Under the pieces are notes generated by a model, which saw nothing but the letters and a program-made list of their open reading frames with translations, did not search any database and was not told the origin of the DNA. The position numbers and the translations under genes were made by a program. Positions 1 through 6,994 of a stretch of 11,964 bases of DNA are shown piece by piece. How positions within the stretch are numbered: position 1 is the first letter of the stretch; the number at the start of each line of letters is the position of its first letter. The stretch comes from CADDYX01 sp045809945 (GTDB taxonomy: Bacteria; Verrucomicrobiota; Verrucomicrobiia; Chthoniobacterales; UBA10450), in NCBI GenBank assembly GCA_045809945.1, contig JBJMWW010000056.1:1-11964 (forward strand), in the 5' to 3' direction.

Positions 1-483
1 ATCGCTGATGCGGACGACAACGTCGCTGCTCGAAAAACCGAACGCGCGCAGCAGATCGATCGCGAGCGCGATGAGTTCGATATCGGCTGCGAGTGACGCT
101 TCGCCGATGATGTCGCAGTTGAGCTGGAAATGTTCGCGCAGGCGGCCGCGCTGCTGTTTTTCGTAACGAAAACATTGCGGGATCGAGAACCACTTCAGCG
201 GTTTTTTGAACTCGCGATCGTGAGCCGCGACGACGCGCGCGAGAGTCGGCGTGAGCTCCGGCCGCATCGCGACTTCGCGTTCGCCTTTGTCGGTGAAATT
301 GAAAAGCTGCGAGACGATCTCCGGTCCGCTCTTCTTTGTATAGAGTTCGGTCGGTTCGAGGACGGGCCCGTCCCATTCGACAAATCCGTAGCGCCGCGCC
401 ACCTCGCGCCATCTAGCGAAGATGTAATTCCGCTTCGCGCACTCATTCGGCAAAAAATCGCGAAATCCGGGAAGAGCCTGCAT
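1..483 (-). CDS. hisS: Histidyl-tRNA synthetase, N-terminal part (cut by left window edge)
   Basis: Attaches histidine to tRNA-His in the cytoplasm; class II aminoacyl-tRNA synthetase. Reading the minus strand from the ATG at 483-481 gives 161 uninterrupted residues to the window edge. The protein opens MQALPGFRDFLPNE, the usual HisRS start (LPGFRDFLP, motif 1 region). Next comes EPTELYTKKSGPEIVSQLF (about residues 42-60), then the MRPELTPTLARVVA segment (about 74-87). Motif 2 follows as FRYEKQQRGRLREHFQLN (about 104-121), with the arginine/glutamate pair that contacts ATP and the acceptor end. The start is firm because a TAA stop lies one codon upstream (487-489). No clear Shine-Dalgarno sequence precedes it. 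The catalytic HisRS signature, motif 3 and the anticodon-binding domain lie outside the window. The HisZ paralogue is possible, but the intact motif 2 favours a true synthetase. Confidence 0.93.
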   Translation of the reverse strand, partial: MQALPGFRDFLPNECAKRNYIFARWREVARRYGFVEWDGPVLEPTELYTKKSGPEIVSQLFNFTDKGEREVAMRPELTPTLARVVAAHDREFKKPLKWFSIPQCFRYEKQQRGRLREHFQLNCDIIGEASLAADIELIALAIDLLRAFGFSSSDVVVRISD

Positions 484-614
484 TTGTTAGGCGCGAATGC
501 AGCTGCTCGATTCTACGGGCACGAATTGAAGAGACGGTCGAATAAATGCCCCCCGGCAGGAGTCGAATTTCTGCACGGCGGAGAGCATTCCGTCCAACCA
601 ACGAAAGGGCAAAT

Positions 615-1037
615 ATGAAACAGAACAAATGGATCAAAATGTTAGCGGCTGGTGCGGCTTGCGCGCTCGCCATCACCACCGCATACGGTCAGGGCGCAGG
701 AGTGAGCGCGAATGTCGGGCCGGTCGGAGTGAGCGCCGGGCTCAGCGCACCGGGCGTTTTTGTCGGGGCACCATCGCACGACTACTTCATGTTCCGCGGC
801 GAAGCCGGTGAGCCGGTGCGTTACTACTACACGCCTCAAACCACCGTGGTCGACGAGACCGGTGCAAATGTTGCGTGGACTAATGTGACGGCCGATGTCC
901 CGGCGACGGTTTACTATGAGAAAACCGGGGATCGTATGGTCGTGAAGAAGGTCATTGTGCGCCATAAGGCGGCTAACGCTGACCTGGTCGAGAAGAAAGA
1001 GACCACCACCACGACTACGACAACTACGCGCCCCTAA
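615..1037 (+). CDS. Small exported protein of unknown function with a threonine tail
   Basis: A 140-residue protein that I do not recognise as a named family. Residues 1-26 look like a Sec signal peptide: basic MKQNKWIK, then a hydrophobic AAGAACALAIT core, with cleavage likely after AYG or AYGQ. The mature part starts with a small-residue segment containing a short imperfect repeat (VGPVGVSAGL, about 34-43). A globular part follows (about 55-120) with FRGEAGEPVRYYYTPQTTVVDETGANV and VPATVYYEKTGDRMVVKKVIVR, which reads as alternating beta strands. The C-terminus is KKE, nine threonines and RP (residues 130-138 are the threonines). ATG at 615 is preferred over earlier in-frame starts because it gives the signal peptide and has AAAGG about 6-10 bases upstream. 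An intrinsic terminator follows directly, so it is probably a single-gene transcript. Function unknown; a periplasmic or surface location is inferred. Confidence 0.8.
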   Translation: MKQNKWIKMLAAGAACALAITTAYGQGAGVSANVGPVGVSAGLSAPGVFVGAPSHDYFMFRGEAGEPVRYYYTPQTTVVDETGANVAWTNVTADVPATVYYEKTGDRMVVKKVIVRHKAANADLVEKKETTTTTTTTTRP

Positions 1038-1064
1038 ACGGCTGACGAGTTAGTCAAAATTGAG

Positions 1065-1099
1065 CGCCTGCGGAACGCGTTTCCGCAGGCGTTTTTTTT
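1065..1099 (+). terminator. Intrinsic terminator of the small exported protein gene
   Basis: A perfect 11-bp stem (1065-1075, CGCCTGCGGAA, paired with 1081-1091) encloses a 5-base loop (CGCGT) and is followed by eight T residues at 1092-1099. It starts 27 bases after the stop codon at 1035-1037. The T-run reaches into the galE stop codon (1098-1100 on the other strand), so the hairpin sits exactly between two convergent genes. On the minus strand the hairpin is followed by a weaker TCAATTTT, so it may also help end galE transcription. Confidence 0.9.
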
Positions 1100-2069
1100 A
1101 ATCCAAATACCCATTCGGAAATTTCTGGTGCCATTGCCAGGCGCTCTCAATGATCGCGTCCAGTTGCTGGAATTTTGGCGACCAGCCGAGCTCGCGTTTT
1201 ATTTTCTCCGATGAAGCGATGAGCCGCGGCGGGTCCCCCGCACGCCGCGGTTGTTCGACCACAGGAATTTCCCGGCCGGTGACTCTGCGGCAGGCATCGA
1301 TTACTTCGCGCACGCTCGATCCGCCGCCAGTGCCAAGGTTGTAGAACTCGGTTTGCCCGGCGTTGAGCGCAAGGATGTGGGCCTGCGCCAAATCAAAGAT
1401 GTGGATGTAGTCGCGAATGCAGGTGCCGTCAGGCGTCTCATAGTCAGTTCCAAAAATCTCGACCTGAGGTTTTTGGCCGAGCGCGGTTTTGAGCACATTC
1501 GGAATCAAATGCGTTTCGACCCGATGATCTTCTCCAAATCGCTCGGATGCGCCCGCTGCGTTGAAGTAGCGCAACGAGACGCAGCGCAATCCGTGGATTT
1601 CACTGTACCATCTCAGGATTCGCTCGAACGCCAGCTTTGATTCTCCGTAGGGATTGATCGGATTCTTCGGCAACGTCTCGTCGATCGGCACCCGCTCCGG
1701 CGGACCGAAAATCGCGCAGGTCGATGAGAAGACGAAGTGCTTCACGTCTGCTGCAATCATCGCGTCGAGCAGGTTCACGCCGTTGGCGATGTTATTGCGG
1801 AAATACTTCGACGGATTCTGCATCGATTCGCCCACCAACGCGTTGGCGGCGAAGTGCATAACCGCTTCGACGTTTGCGGATCGCACAGCCAGCTCGACCG
1901 TGCGCGCATCGGCGAGATCGCCTTCGATTAGTCTGGCCCGCGGATCGACCGCGCGGCGGTGACCTTCGCCCAGGTTGTCGAAGACAATGACGCGATGGCC
2001 TTCATTCAACAGCAGTTCGCTGCAGATGCTTCCGATGTAACCTGCGCCGCCGACAACGAGAATACGCAC
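1098..2069 (-). CDS. galE: UDP-glucose 4-epimerase
   Basis: Interconverts UDP-glucose and UDP-galactose using tightly bound NAD; a cytoplasmic extended short-chain dehydrogenase/reductase. The 323-residue length fits bacterial GalE. Visible features: Rossmann glycine motif GGAGYIG at residues 7-13; DNLGEGH at 31-37 after strand two; GDLAD at 50-54; the catalytic set T117 (in FSSTCAIFG), Y141 and K145 (YGESK); RYFNAAGA at 167-174; RDYIHIFDLAQAH at 219-231; and GWSP near the end at 295-298. Threonine replaces the serine seen in E. coli GalE before the YxxxK motif, a common conservative swap. The start is GTG at 2069-2067, placing the glycine motif at the normal distance from the N-terminus; no clear ribosome site precedes it. 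It lies 37 bases behind the 3D-domain lipoprotein gene on the same strand, so the two may be co-transcribed. It probably feeds exopolysaccharide or lipopolysaccharide sugars, since no galactose-catabolism genes are nearby. Related 4-epimerases with other substrates cannot be excluded. Confidence 0.92.
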   Translation of the reverse strand: MRILVVGGAGYIGSICSELLLNEGHRVIVFDNLGEGHRRAVDPRARLIEGDLADARTVELAVRSANVEAVMHFAANALVGESMQNPSKYFRNNIANGVNLLDAMIAADVKHFVFSSTCAIFGPPERVPIDETLPKNPINPYGESKLAFERILRWYSEIHGLRCVSLRYFNAAGASERFGEDHRVETHLIPNVLKTALGQKPQVEIFGTDYETPDGTCIRDYIHIFDLAQAHILALNAGQTEFYNLGTGGGSSVREVIDACRRVTGREIPVVEQPRRAGDPPRLIASSEKIKRELGWSPKFQQLDAIIESAWQWHQKFPNGYLD

Positions 2070-2106
2070 GGCGCAACGTGTCGCGCACGGTGCGCGCGGT
2101 CAAAGC

Positions 2107-2643
2107 TTAGCTCTTCTTCGCTTCGAGACTTGCGATCATCCGCCGCACGATGCGGCTGTTCTTTCGGGGACGGAGCACCTTCAGGCTTTGTTCGTGCGAA
2201 CCCCATTGCAGCACGTCGATGTCGACACGCCGCGTGCCCCACTTCCGGACCTCGGCGCGGTTTGATTTGTGAAGATCGATTGTGTTCGTGCCAATCAACG
2301 CGCCACCGTAATCGTCGACGCGATATTCCTCATTGCTGCCGACGACGCGGAACCGGGTGCCCAACGGATAACGCGACCAGTCAGCCGAAGCGCTGTGCAC
2401 TTTTCGACCGGAGAGATATTCGCCGGTCGCATTGCGAGTTCCGCTTCCGCCTTCGTTGGCACAATACGCTGTCGTTCGGACGTTGCTAATGCGGCGCGCG
2501 GCCGGCGAACTCACAACGCCCTGCGGCGCCACGGCACAGCTCGCGAGCAGGCACGCGATTGCGCAAATCAGCGCAAGTCTCGGTAGGGCGGAGGGTTGCA
2601 CAAGCGCGCTCAATAGCCATTGAACCGCTGCGGCGCAACCCAT
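2107..2643 (-). CDS. 3D-domain lipoprotein, probable cell-wall-associated protein
   Basis: A 178-residue protein with a lipoprotein-type N-terminus (ALICAIACLLASC, lipidated cysteine at about residue 36) and a C-terminal 3D domain, the fold named for three conserved aspartates and found at the C-terminus of MltA-type lytic transglycosylases and in YocH/YabE-like wall proteins. The domain runs about residues 57-145: TAYC, HSASADWSRYPLGTRFRV, then VDDYGGALIGTNTIDLH carrying two of the aspartates (about 110-111 and 123), then RRVDIDVLQWGS with the third. A basic tail follows. No MltA barrel is present, so it is a stand-alone 3D protein; peptidoglycan binding or cleavage is inferred from the family. 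The start is uncertain. ATG at 2643 avoids running into the divergent gene at 2661 and has GGAAC just upstream. A GTG at 2601 would give a shorter, more standard lipoprotein signal, and an ATG at 2688 would overlap the neighbour. It probably forms a transcript with galE. Confidence 0.78.
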   Translation of the reverse strand: MGCAAAVQWLLSALVQPSALPRLALICAIACLLASCAVAPQGVVSSPAARRISNVRTTAYCANEGGSGTRNATGEYLSGRKVHSASADWSRYPLGTRFRVVGSNEEYRVDDYGGALIGTNTIDLHKSNRAEVRKWGTRRVDIDVLQWGSHEQSLKVLRPRKNSRIVRRMIASLEAKKS

Positions 2644-2660
2644 AAGTTCCGCGCGCTCGC

Positions 2661-3317
2661 ATGCCAGCACTCGCTCCGCACCAGGCACTCGTCGCGCCCA
2701 ATCTCGTCCTCGATGGACGGCTCGCGCTCTTCCACAAACGCGAGAAATGGCTCGCGATCGCGGATCTGCACTTTGGCTACGAACTGAGCCAGCGCGCGGC
2801 CGGCCGGCTCATTCCAATGTGGGGAATGGAAACCGCGGCGGACCGTTTGCTGCAATTGCTTAACGATTACGAACCGCGCCGGCTTGTCATTCTCGGAGAC
2901 CTCGTGCACGACCGGACGGCGGCGCGCCCCGCTCGCGAATTGCTGACCAAGCTGAACACCTTTTGCGAGACGATCGTAATCTCCGGCAATCACGACCGCG
3001 GACTGCAATCAGAAATCGAGATGGTGCCTGCGCTAAAGATCGGACGCTTCCATTTCCATCACGGGCATTGCGCGCAGCGCCGAACAAACGCGACTCAGAT
3101 CATCGGTCATCATCATCCCGCCGGCGTGCTGCGCGATGGTGCCGGTCTGCGCTTGAAATGTCCGGCGTTTGTTCAGCAGGAGCGCTGCTGGATCATGCCG
3201 GCGTTTTCACCCTGGGCGGCAGGCGCGAATTGGCTGCCCGATCCGCAGAGCCGCGTCTGGCTCTGCACGCCGCAGCGAGTTCTGCTTTTGCGAAATCTCG
3301 AAGCTGCCGCGAGCTAG
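2661..3317 (+). CDS. Calcineurin-like metallophosphoesterase, COG1407/PdeM type
   Basis: A 218-residue two-metal phosphoesterase. The metal-binding motifs appear in the expected order: ADLHFGYE (D35, H37), LGDLVHD (D80), SGNHDRG (N110, H111), HHGH (H134-H136), and GHHHP (149-153). The length and the ADLHFGYE...RAAGRLIP spacing match the COG1407 ICC-like group. In proteobacteria that group includes PdeM, which travels with a DNA ligase and an exonuclease in a DNA-damage cassette. Here no ligase, helicase or Lhr gene is near, so a role in DNA repair is not supported by context and the gene symbol is withheld. The substrate is unknown. The ATG at 2661 is only 17 bases from the divergent lipoprotein start. 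The TAG stop at 3315-3317 overlaps the mscL stop on the opposite strand. No Shine-Dalgarno sequence is evident. Confidence 0.85.
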   Translation: MPALAPHQALVAPNLVLDGRLALFHKREKWLAIADLHFGYELSQRAAGRLIPMWGMETAADRLLQLLNDYEPRRLVILGDLVHDRTAARPARELLTKLNTFCETIVISGNHDRGLQSEIEMVPALKIGRFHFHHGHCAQRRTNATQIIGHHHPAGVLRDGAGLRLKCPAFVQQERCWIMPAFSPWAAGANWLPDPQSRVWLCTPQRVLLLRNLEAAAS

Positions 3318-3784
3318 GCGCGCGTCGTTGTTGCGCTGCCGAGCTCGGCCGTGCAATGCGGGCACCGCGTGGCTTTGATCGGGATCGACATTGTGCACGC
3401 GGGGCAGTCTTTGGTCACCGGCGGCGCGCCGGGTTTCGGGCGTTTCAACGTGTTGAGCGCCTTGATCAGCAGAAAAATGGCGAAGGCAACGATGACGAAA
3501 TTGATCAGCAAGGTGATGAAGTTGCCGTAGTTCCAGGTGATCGCGCCGGCTTTGGCTGCTTCCGACGGCGTTGCGAAGCTCGCGCCGTTCGCGGCATGTT
3601 TCAGGACGACGAATTGATTGGAAAAATCGAGCCCGCCAGTGAGCCATCCGAGCGGCGGCATGATGATGTCTTTGACCAGCGACGCGATGACGCCGCCGAA
3701 GGCCGCACCAATGATGACACCAACTGCAAGATCGATCGCGTTGCCCTTGACGGCGAACTCTTTGAATTCCTTCCACATGCTCAT
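3314..3784 (-). CDS. mscL: Large-conductance mechanosensitive channel MscL with C-terminal zinc ribbon
   Basis: Inner-membrane pore that opens under high membrane tension and releases solutes during hypo-osmotic shock. The 156 residues begin MSMWKEFKEFAVKGNAIDLAVGVIIGAAF, the family hallmark: an amphipathic N-terminal helix, then TM1 (about 17-42, with the pore-lining AVGVIIGAAFG). A periplasmic loop (about 45-87) and TM2 (about 88-110, GNFITLLINFVIVAFAIFLL) follow. After the usual KALNTLKRP the protein does not show the typical charged C-terminal helix. It has a proline-rich linker and two CxxC knuckles instead, CPAC (127-130) and CPHC (141-144), a short zinc ribbon. The ATG at 3784 follows the leuS stop by 2 bases, so translational coupling is likely; a second ATG two codons later (3778) is an alternative. 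The larger upstream open frame is only leuS read in another frame. The stop shares CTAG with the convergent phosphoesterase gene. Confidence 0.93.
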   Translation of the reverse strand: MSMWKEFKEFAVKGNAIDLAVGVIIGAAFGGVIASLVKDIIMPPLGWLTGGLDFSNQFVVLKHAANGASFATPSEAAKAGAITWNYGNFITLLINFVIVAFAIFLLIKALNTLKRPKPGAPPVTKDCPACTMSIPIKATRCPHCTAELGSATTTRA

Positions 3785-3786
3785 CT

Positions 3787-6375
3787 TCAGTTCGCGACGA
3801 TGTTTATGACTTTGTTGGGCACAACGACGACTTTGCGGATTGTTTTTCCGGCAAGCAACTGCTGAATCCTCGGATTCGTTAGACCGAGATGCTCGAGCTG
3901 CTCGTTCGATGCGTTGATCGGCACGCGCATCCGGTCTCGCAGTTTGCCGTTTACCTGCACCACGATTTCGACTTCGTCTTCGATGAGGAGCGATTCGTCG
4001 AACTCCGGCCAGCGCTGGAATGTGATTTGATCGGTACCGCCAATTTTTTCCCAAAGCTCGGAGCTGATGTGCGGTGCGAAGGGATTCAGCAATACGAGGA
4101 ATGTCTGCATGACCGATCGCGGTACTGCCGGCGCGTTCGTGAACGCGTTCACGAAAATCATCATCTGCGAGATCGCTGTGTTGAAAGAGAGCGACTCGAT
4201 GTCATCGCTCACTTTCTTGATCGTCGCGTGCAGGATTTTCAGCTGCGATTTATTGGGCGCGACCTCCTTAATGCGTGGTGACAATTGCCATTCGCCCGCC
4301 TGGTTCTCATCCATGACCAGTCGCCAGACGCGAGCAAGAAACCGCGAAACCCCTTCCACACCGCGCATGCTCCACGGCTTCATCTGTTCGAGCGGCCCCA
4401 TGAACATCTCGTAGCAGCGCAACGCATCCGCGCCGTACTCATCGATCACTTGATCGGGATTGATGACGTTGCCGCGCGACTTCGACATCTTCTGATTGTC
4501 TTCGCCAAGGATCACTCCCTGATTGACGAGTCGCTGGAATGGCTCGGGTTTGGAAACGTAACCGAGATCGAACAGCACTTTGTGCCAGAAACGCGCGTAG
4601 AGCAGATGCAAAACGGCGTGCTCGGTCCCGCCGACATAGAGATCGACGCTGCCCGGATGCGCACCTGCCATCCAATAGCGCTCCGCCTCTTCGCCAACGA
4701 GACGCGCATCGTTCTCCGGATCGCAAAAGCGCAGGTAATACCAACAGGAGCCGGCCCATTGCGGCATGGTGTTCGTTTCGCGCGTCGCCGTGTCTGAATA
4801 GCGAATCCAGTCGCGCGCTTTCGCAAGCGGTGGCTCGCCCGTCCCGGTCGGCTTGAAATCATCGAGCGGCGGCGGCTCGATCGGCAGCTCTCTTTCCGTG
4901 AGCGCGCGATGTTTTAACCGCCCGTCCGGCTCGGACTTTTCCCAGATGACCGGGAACGGCTCGCCCCAATAACGCTGACGCGAGAAAAGCCAGTCGCGCA
5001 CTTTGTAACGAATGTCACGCCGACCGCGGCCATTCTCCTCCAGCCACGCGATGATTTTCTTTTTTGCTTCGAGAGTCGTCAGCCCGTCGATCAACGGCGA
5101 GTTCACTGCGTAGCCGTCAAGCACAGTACACACGAGCGGCGGCATGCTACACGGCTGTTCGCCGCCGTTCCTCGGGCGTGCCTCGGGCACGACAACTTCG
5201 CGGATCGGCAGATTGAATTTCTGTGCGAATTCAAAATCGCGTTCGTCATGCGCCGGAACCGCCATGATCGCACCAGTCCCGTAGCCGAGGAGCACGTAAT
5301 CCGCGATCCAGATGGGAATCCGTTCGTTGTTCAGCGGATTGCGCGCGTAGGCGCCGATGAAGACGCCGGTCTTCTCTTTCGCGAGATCGGTCCGTTCCAA
5401 CTCCGACTTGCGCGCCGTGCGCTCACGGTATTCGCGTACTGCCGGCCACTGCTCCTCAGCCACGATGCGATCGACGAGCGAATGTTCGGGCGCGAGAACC
5501 ATGTAAGTCGCGCCATAAACCGTGTCGGGTCGCGTAGTAAAAACGCGGATCGTTTCGTCCGCGCCTTCGACACTAAACGTGATCTCCGCGCCTTCGCTTC
5601 GCCCGATCCAGTTGCGCTGCAGCAGCTTGATCCCTTCGGGCCAATCGAGGCCGTCGAGTTCCTGCTCGAGCCGATCGGCAAAGGCGGTGATCCGCAGCAT
5701 CCATTGACGCATCGGCCGCCGGACCACTGGAAATCCGCCGACTTCGCTTTTTCCGTCGATGACTTCTTCGTTGGCCAAAACGGTGCCGAGTTCCGGGCAC
5801 CAGTTGACCGGCACGTCCGCGACGTAGGCGAGTCGCACCGAATCGGGATCGTCACCGCGATAAGTGTCGATCGGCTCCGCGCGCTGTGTCTCCGAATTGA
5901 ACCGCGAGTTGTAAATCTGGAGGAAAATCCACTGCGTCCATTTGTAATAACGCGGATCGGTCGTGTTGATCTCTCGTTCCCAATCGTAGGAAAAACCAAT
6001 GCGCTTCAGTTGCGCTTTGAATTTCGTCACGTTCTCGCGCGTGGTGATCGCCGGGTGCTGTCCGGTTTTGATCGCGTATTGCTCAGCGGGAAGTCCGAAC
6101 GCATCCCAGCCCATCGGATGCAGCACGTTGAACCCGCGCATCCGCTTGTAGCGCGCGATGATGTCGGTCGCGGTGTAACCTTCCGGATGTCCGACGTGCA
6201 GACCCGCGCCGCTCGGATATGGAAACATATCGAGGACGTAGAACTTCGGCTTTGCCGGATCGAAATTCGGATCGCCGGGGTTCGGCGCATGGAAGCTGCG
6301 GTGTTCTTCCCAGATCGCCTGCCATTTCGGCTCGAAATGGTCGAATGGGAAAGGCTTGCGGCGTTCGCTGCTCAT
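3787..6375 (-). CDS. leuS: Leucyl-tRNA synthetase
   Basis: Charges tRNA-Leu with leucine; a cytoplasmic class I enzyme with an editing domain. The 862 residues match bacterial LeuRS. It starts MSSERRKPFPFDHFEPKWQ. The ATP-binding HIGH motif is HVGH at 60-63, inside PYPSGAGLHVGHPEGY. The CP1 editing domain lies around 220-420, with the threonine-rich FTTRPDTVYG (279-288) and YGTGAIMAVPAHDERD (365-380), so editing appears intact. The zinc-domain region is plain, and the catalytic core resumes with DWLFSRQRYWGEPFP (461-475). KMSKS is at 629-633. The C-terminus ends in the usual small domain (EVEIVVQVNGKLRDR and KVVVVPNKVINIV). The in-frame ATG at 6546 would add 57 residues that run into the divergent rdgB gene, so the ATG at 6375 is chosen. 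Only a weak AAGAGA lies upstream. mscL follows 2 bases after its stop. Confidence 0.97.
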   Translation of the reverse strand: MSSERRKPFPFDHFEPKWQAIWEEHRSFHAPNPGDPNFDPAKPKFYVLDMFPYPSGAGLHVGHPEGYTATDIIARYKRMRGFNVLHPMGWDAFGLPAEQYAIKTGQHPAITTRENVTKFKAQLKRIGFSYDWEREINTTDPRYYKWTQWIFLQIYNSRFNSETQRAEPIDTYRGDDPDSVRLAYVADVPVNWCPELGTVLANEEVIDGKSEVGGFPVVRRPMRQWMLRITAFADRLEQELDGLDWPEGIKLLQRNWIGRSEGAEITFSVEGADETIRVFTTRPDTVYGATYMVLAPEHSLVDRIVAEEQWPAVREYRERTARKSELERTDLAKEKTGVFIGAYARNPLNNERIPIWIADYVLLGYGTGAIMAVPAHDERDFEFAQKFNLPIREVVVPEARPRNGGEQPCSMPPLVCTVLDGYAVNSPLIDGLTTLEAKKKIIAWLEENGRGRRDIRYKVRDWLFSRQRYWGEPFPVIWEKSEPDGRLKHRALTERELPIEPPPLDDFKPTGTGEPPLAKARDWIRYSDTATRETNTMPQWAGSCWYYLRFCDPENDARLVGEEAERYWMAGAHPGSVDLYVGGTEHAVLHLLYARFWHKVLFDLGYVSKPEPFQRLVNQGVILGEDNQKMSKSRGNVINPDQVIDEYGADALRCYEMFMGPLEQMKPWSMRGVEGVSRFLARVWRLVMDENQAGEWQLSPRIKEVAPNKSQLKILHATIKKVSDDIESLSFNTAISQMMIFVNAFTNAPAVPRSVMQTFLVLLNPFAPHISSELWEKIGGTDQITFQRWPEFDESLLIEDEVEIVVQVNGKLRDRMRVPINASNEQLEHLGLTNPRIQQLLAGKTIRKVVVVPNKVINIVAN

Positions 6376-6404
6376 CGAAGTATCTCTTAGGAAATCAGGA
6401 ACGC

Positions 6405-6408
6405 AGGA
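6405..6408 (+). promoter_or_regulatory. Ribosome binding site that fixes the rdgB start
   Basis: AGGA (within CAGGAAA) lies 7 bases before the ATG at 6416. It supports that start over the in-frame ATG at 6356, which would add 20 residues overlapping the divergent leuS coding region. Confidence 0.65.
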
Positions 6409-6415
6409 AACACAA

Positions 6416-6994
6416 ATGGATTTGCTGCTCGCGACCAGAAATGCGCACAAGACGCGCGAATTCTCGGAGCTGCTCGGGCCTGATTTCAAGGTCCGCGATC
6501 TGACGTCGCGCAGCGATCTGCCAATCGTCGATGAAACCGGCAGCACCTTCGCGGAGAACGCGGCGTTGAAGGCGCTCGCGATCTCAAAGTGTGTTTCCGG
6601 GTGGATCGTGGCAGACGATTCGGGCCTTGAAGTAGAGGCGCTGAGCGGCGCGCCGGGAATTTTCTCCGCGCGCTACGCGGGCGAGAGCGCGACGGACCAG
6701 GAAAACGTGGCGAAACTTCTGCGGCAGTTATCGGGCAAGACACCAAGTCGGGCGCGCTTCCGCTGCGTCCTTGCACTGGCAAAGGAGGGCGCACTGATCC
6801 GAATCTTCGACGGCGTCGTTGAGGGACACATCGTCGCCGCGTCGCGCGGCACGCACGGCTTCGGCTACGATCCGGTGTTTGTCCCGGATGGATTCAGCGA
6901 AACATTTGCCGAGCTGCCAGCAAAGGTGAAGAACGGCGTGAGCCACCGGGCCAAAGCGGTCGCACAGCTGTCCAAGTTCCTGCTGACGCGCTAG
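6416..6994 (+). CDS. rdgB: Non-canonical purine NTP pyrophosphatase, RdgB/HAM1 family
   Basis: Hydrolyses dITP, dUTP-like and XTP nucleotides to monophosphates, keeping deaminated purines out of DNA and RNA; cytoplasmic. The 192-residue length is typical. Family motifs are all present: ATRNAHK at 6-12 (the N-terminal substrate-binding TxNxxK), VDETGSTFAENAALKA at 38-53, ADDSGLEVEAL at 66-76 with the metal-binding aspartates, GAPGIFSARYAG at 78-89, GTHGFGYDPVFVP at 145-157, and SHRAKAV near the end at 176-182. The start at 6416 matches the family (MDLLLATRN) and has a good ribosome site. It is divergent from leuS with only 40 bases between the starts, so its promoter must overlap leuS coding sequence. 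Its TAG stop (6992-6994) overlaps the TAG of the convergent exbD gene on the same CTAG. Confidence 0.95.
   Translation: MDLLLATRNAHKTREFSELLGPDFKVRDLTSRSDLPIVDETGSTFAENAALKALAISKCVSGWIVADDSGLEVEALSGAPGIFSARYAGESATDQENVAKLLRQLSGKTPSRARFRCVLALAKEGALIRIFDGVVEGHIVAASRGTHGFGYDPVFVPDGFSETFAELPAKVKNGVSHRAKAVAQLSKFLLTR

Noticed and set aside
556..574. tRNA T-arm-like hairpin (stem GCAGGA/TTCTGC, loop GTCGAAT) between hisS and the small exported gene
   Set aside because: No matching acceptor, D or anticodon arms are found at tRNA distances upstream on either strand, so it is a chance hairpin.
443..679. 78-codon minus-strand frame across the hisS start and the exported-protein signal peptide
   Set aside because: It overlaps hisS in another frame and reads the antisense of a signal peptide; no supporting motif or ribosome site.
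2661..3317. Possible DNA-damage cassette member (PdeM with ligase and exonuclease)
   Set aside because: None of the partner genes is in the window; the neighbours are a lipoprotein, galE, mscL and leuS.
2963..3865. 300-codon plus-strand frame across the phosphoesterase end and mscL
   Set aside because: It overlaps two well-supported genes in other frames and is Arg/Ala-rich without recognisable motifs.
5248..6390. Long open frame (380 codons) on the plus strand opposite leuS
   Set aside because: It is antisense to a full, motif-perfect leuS, is rich in Arg, and matches no family; typical of GC-rich codon bias opening the opposite strand.
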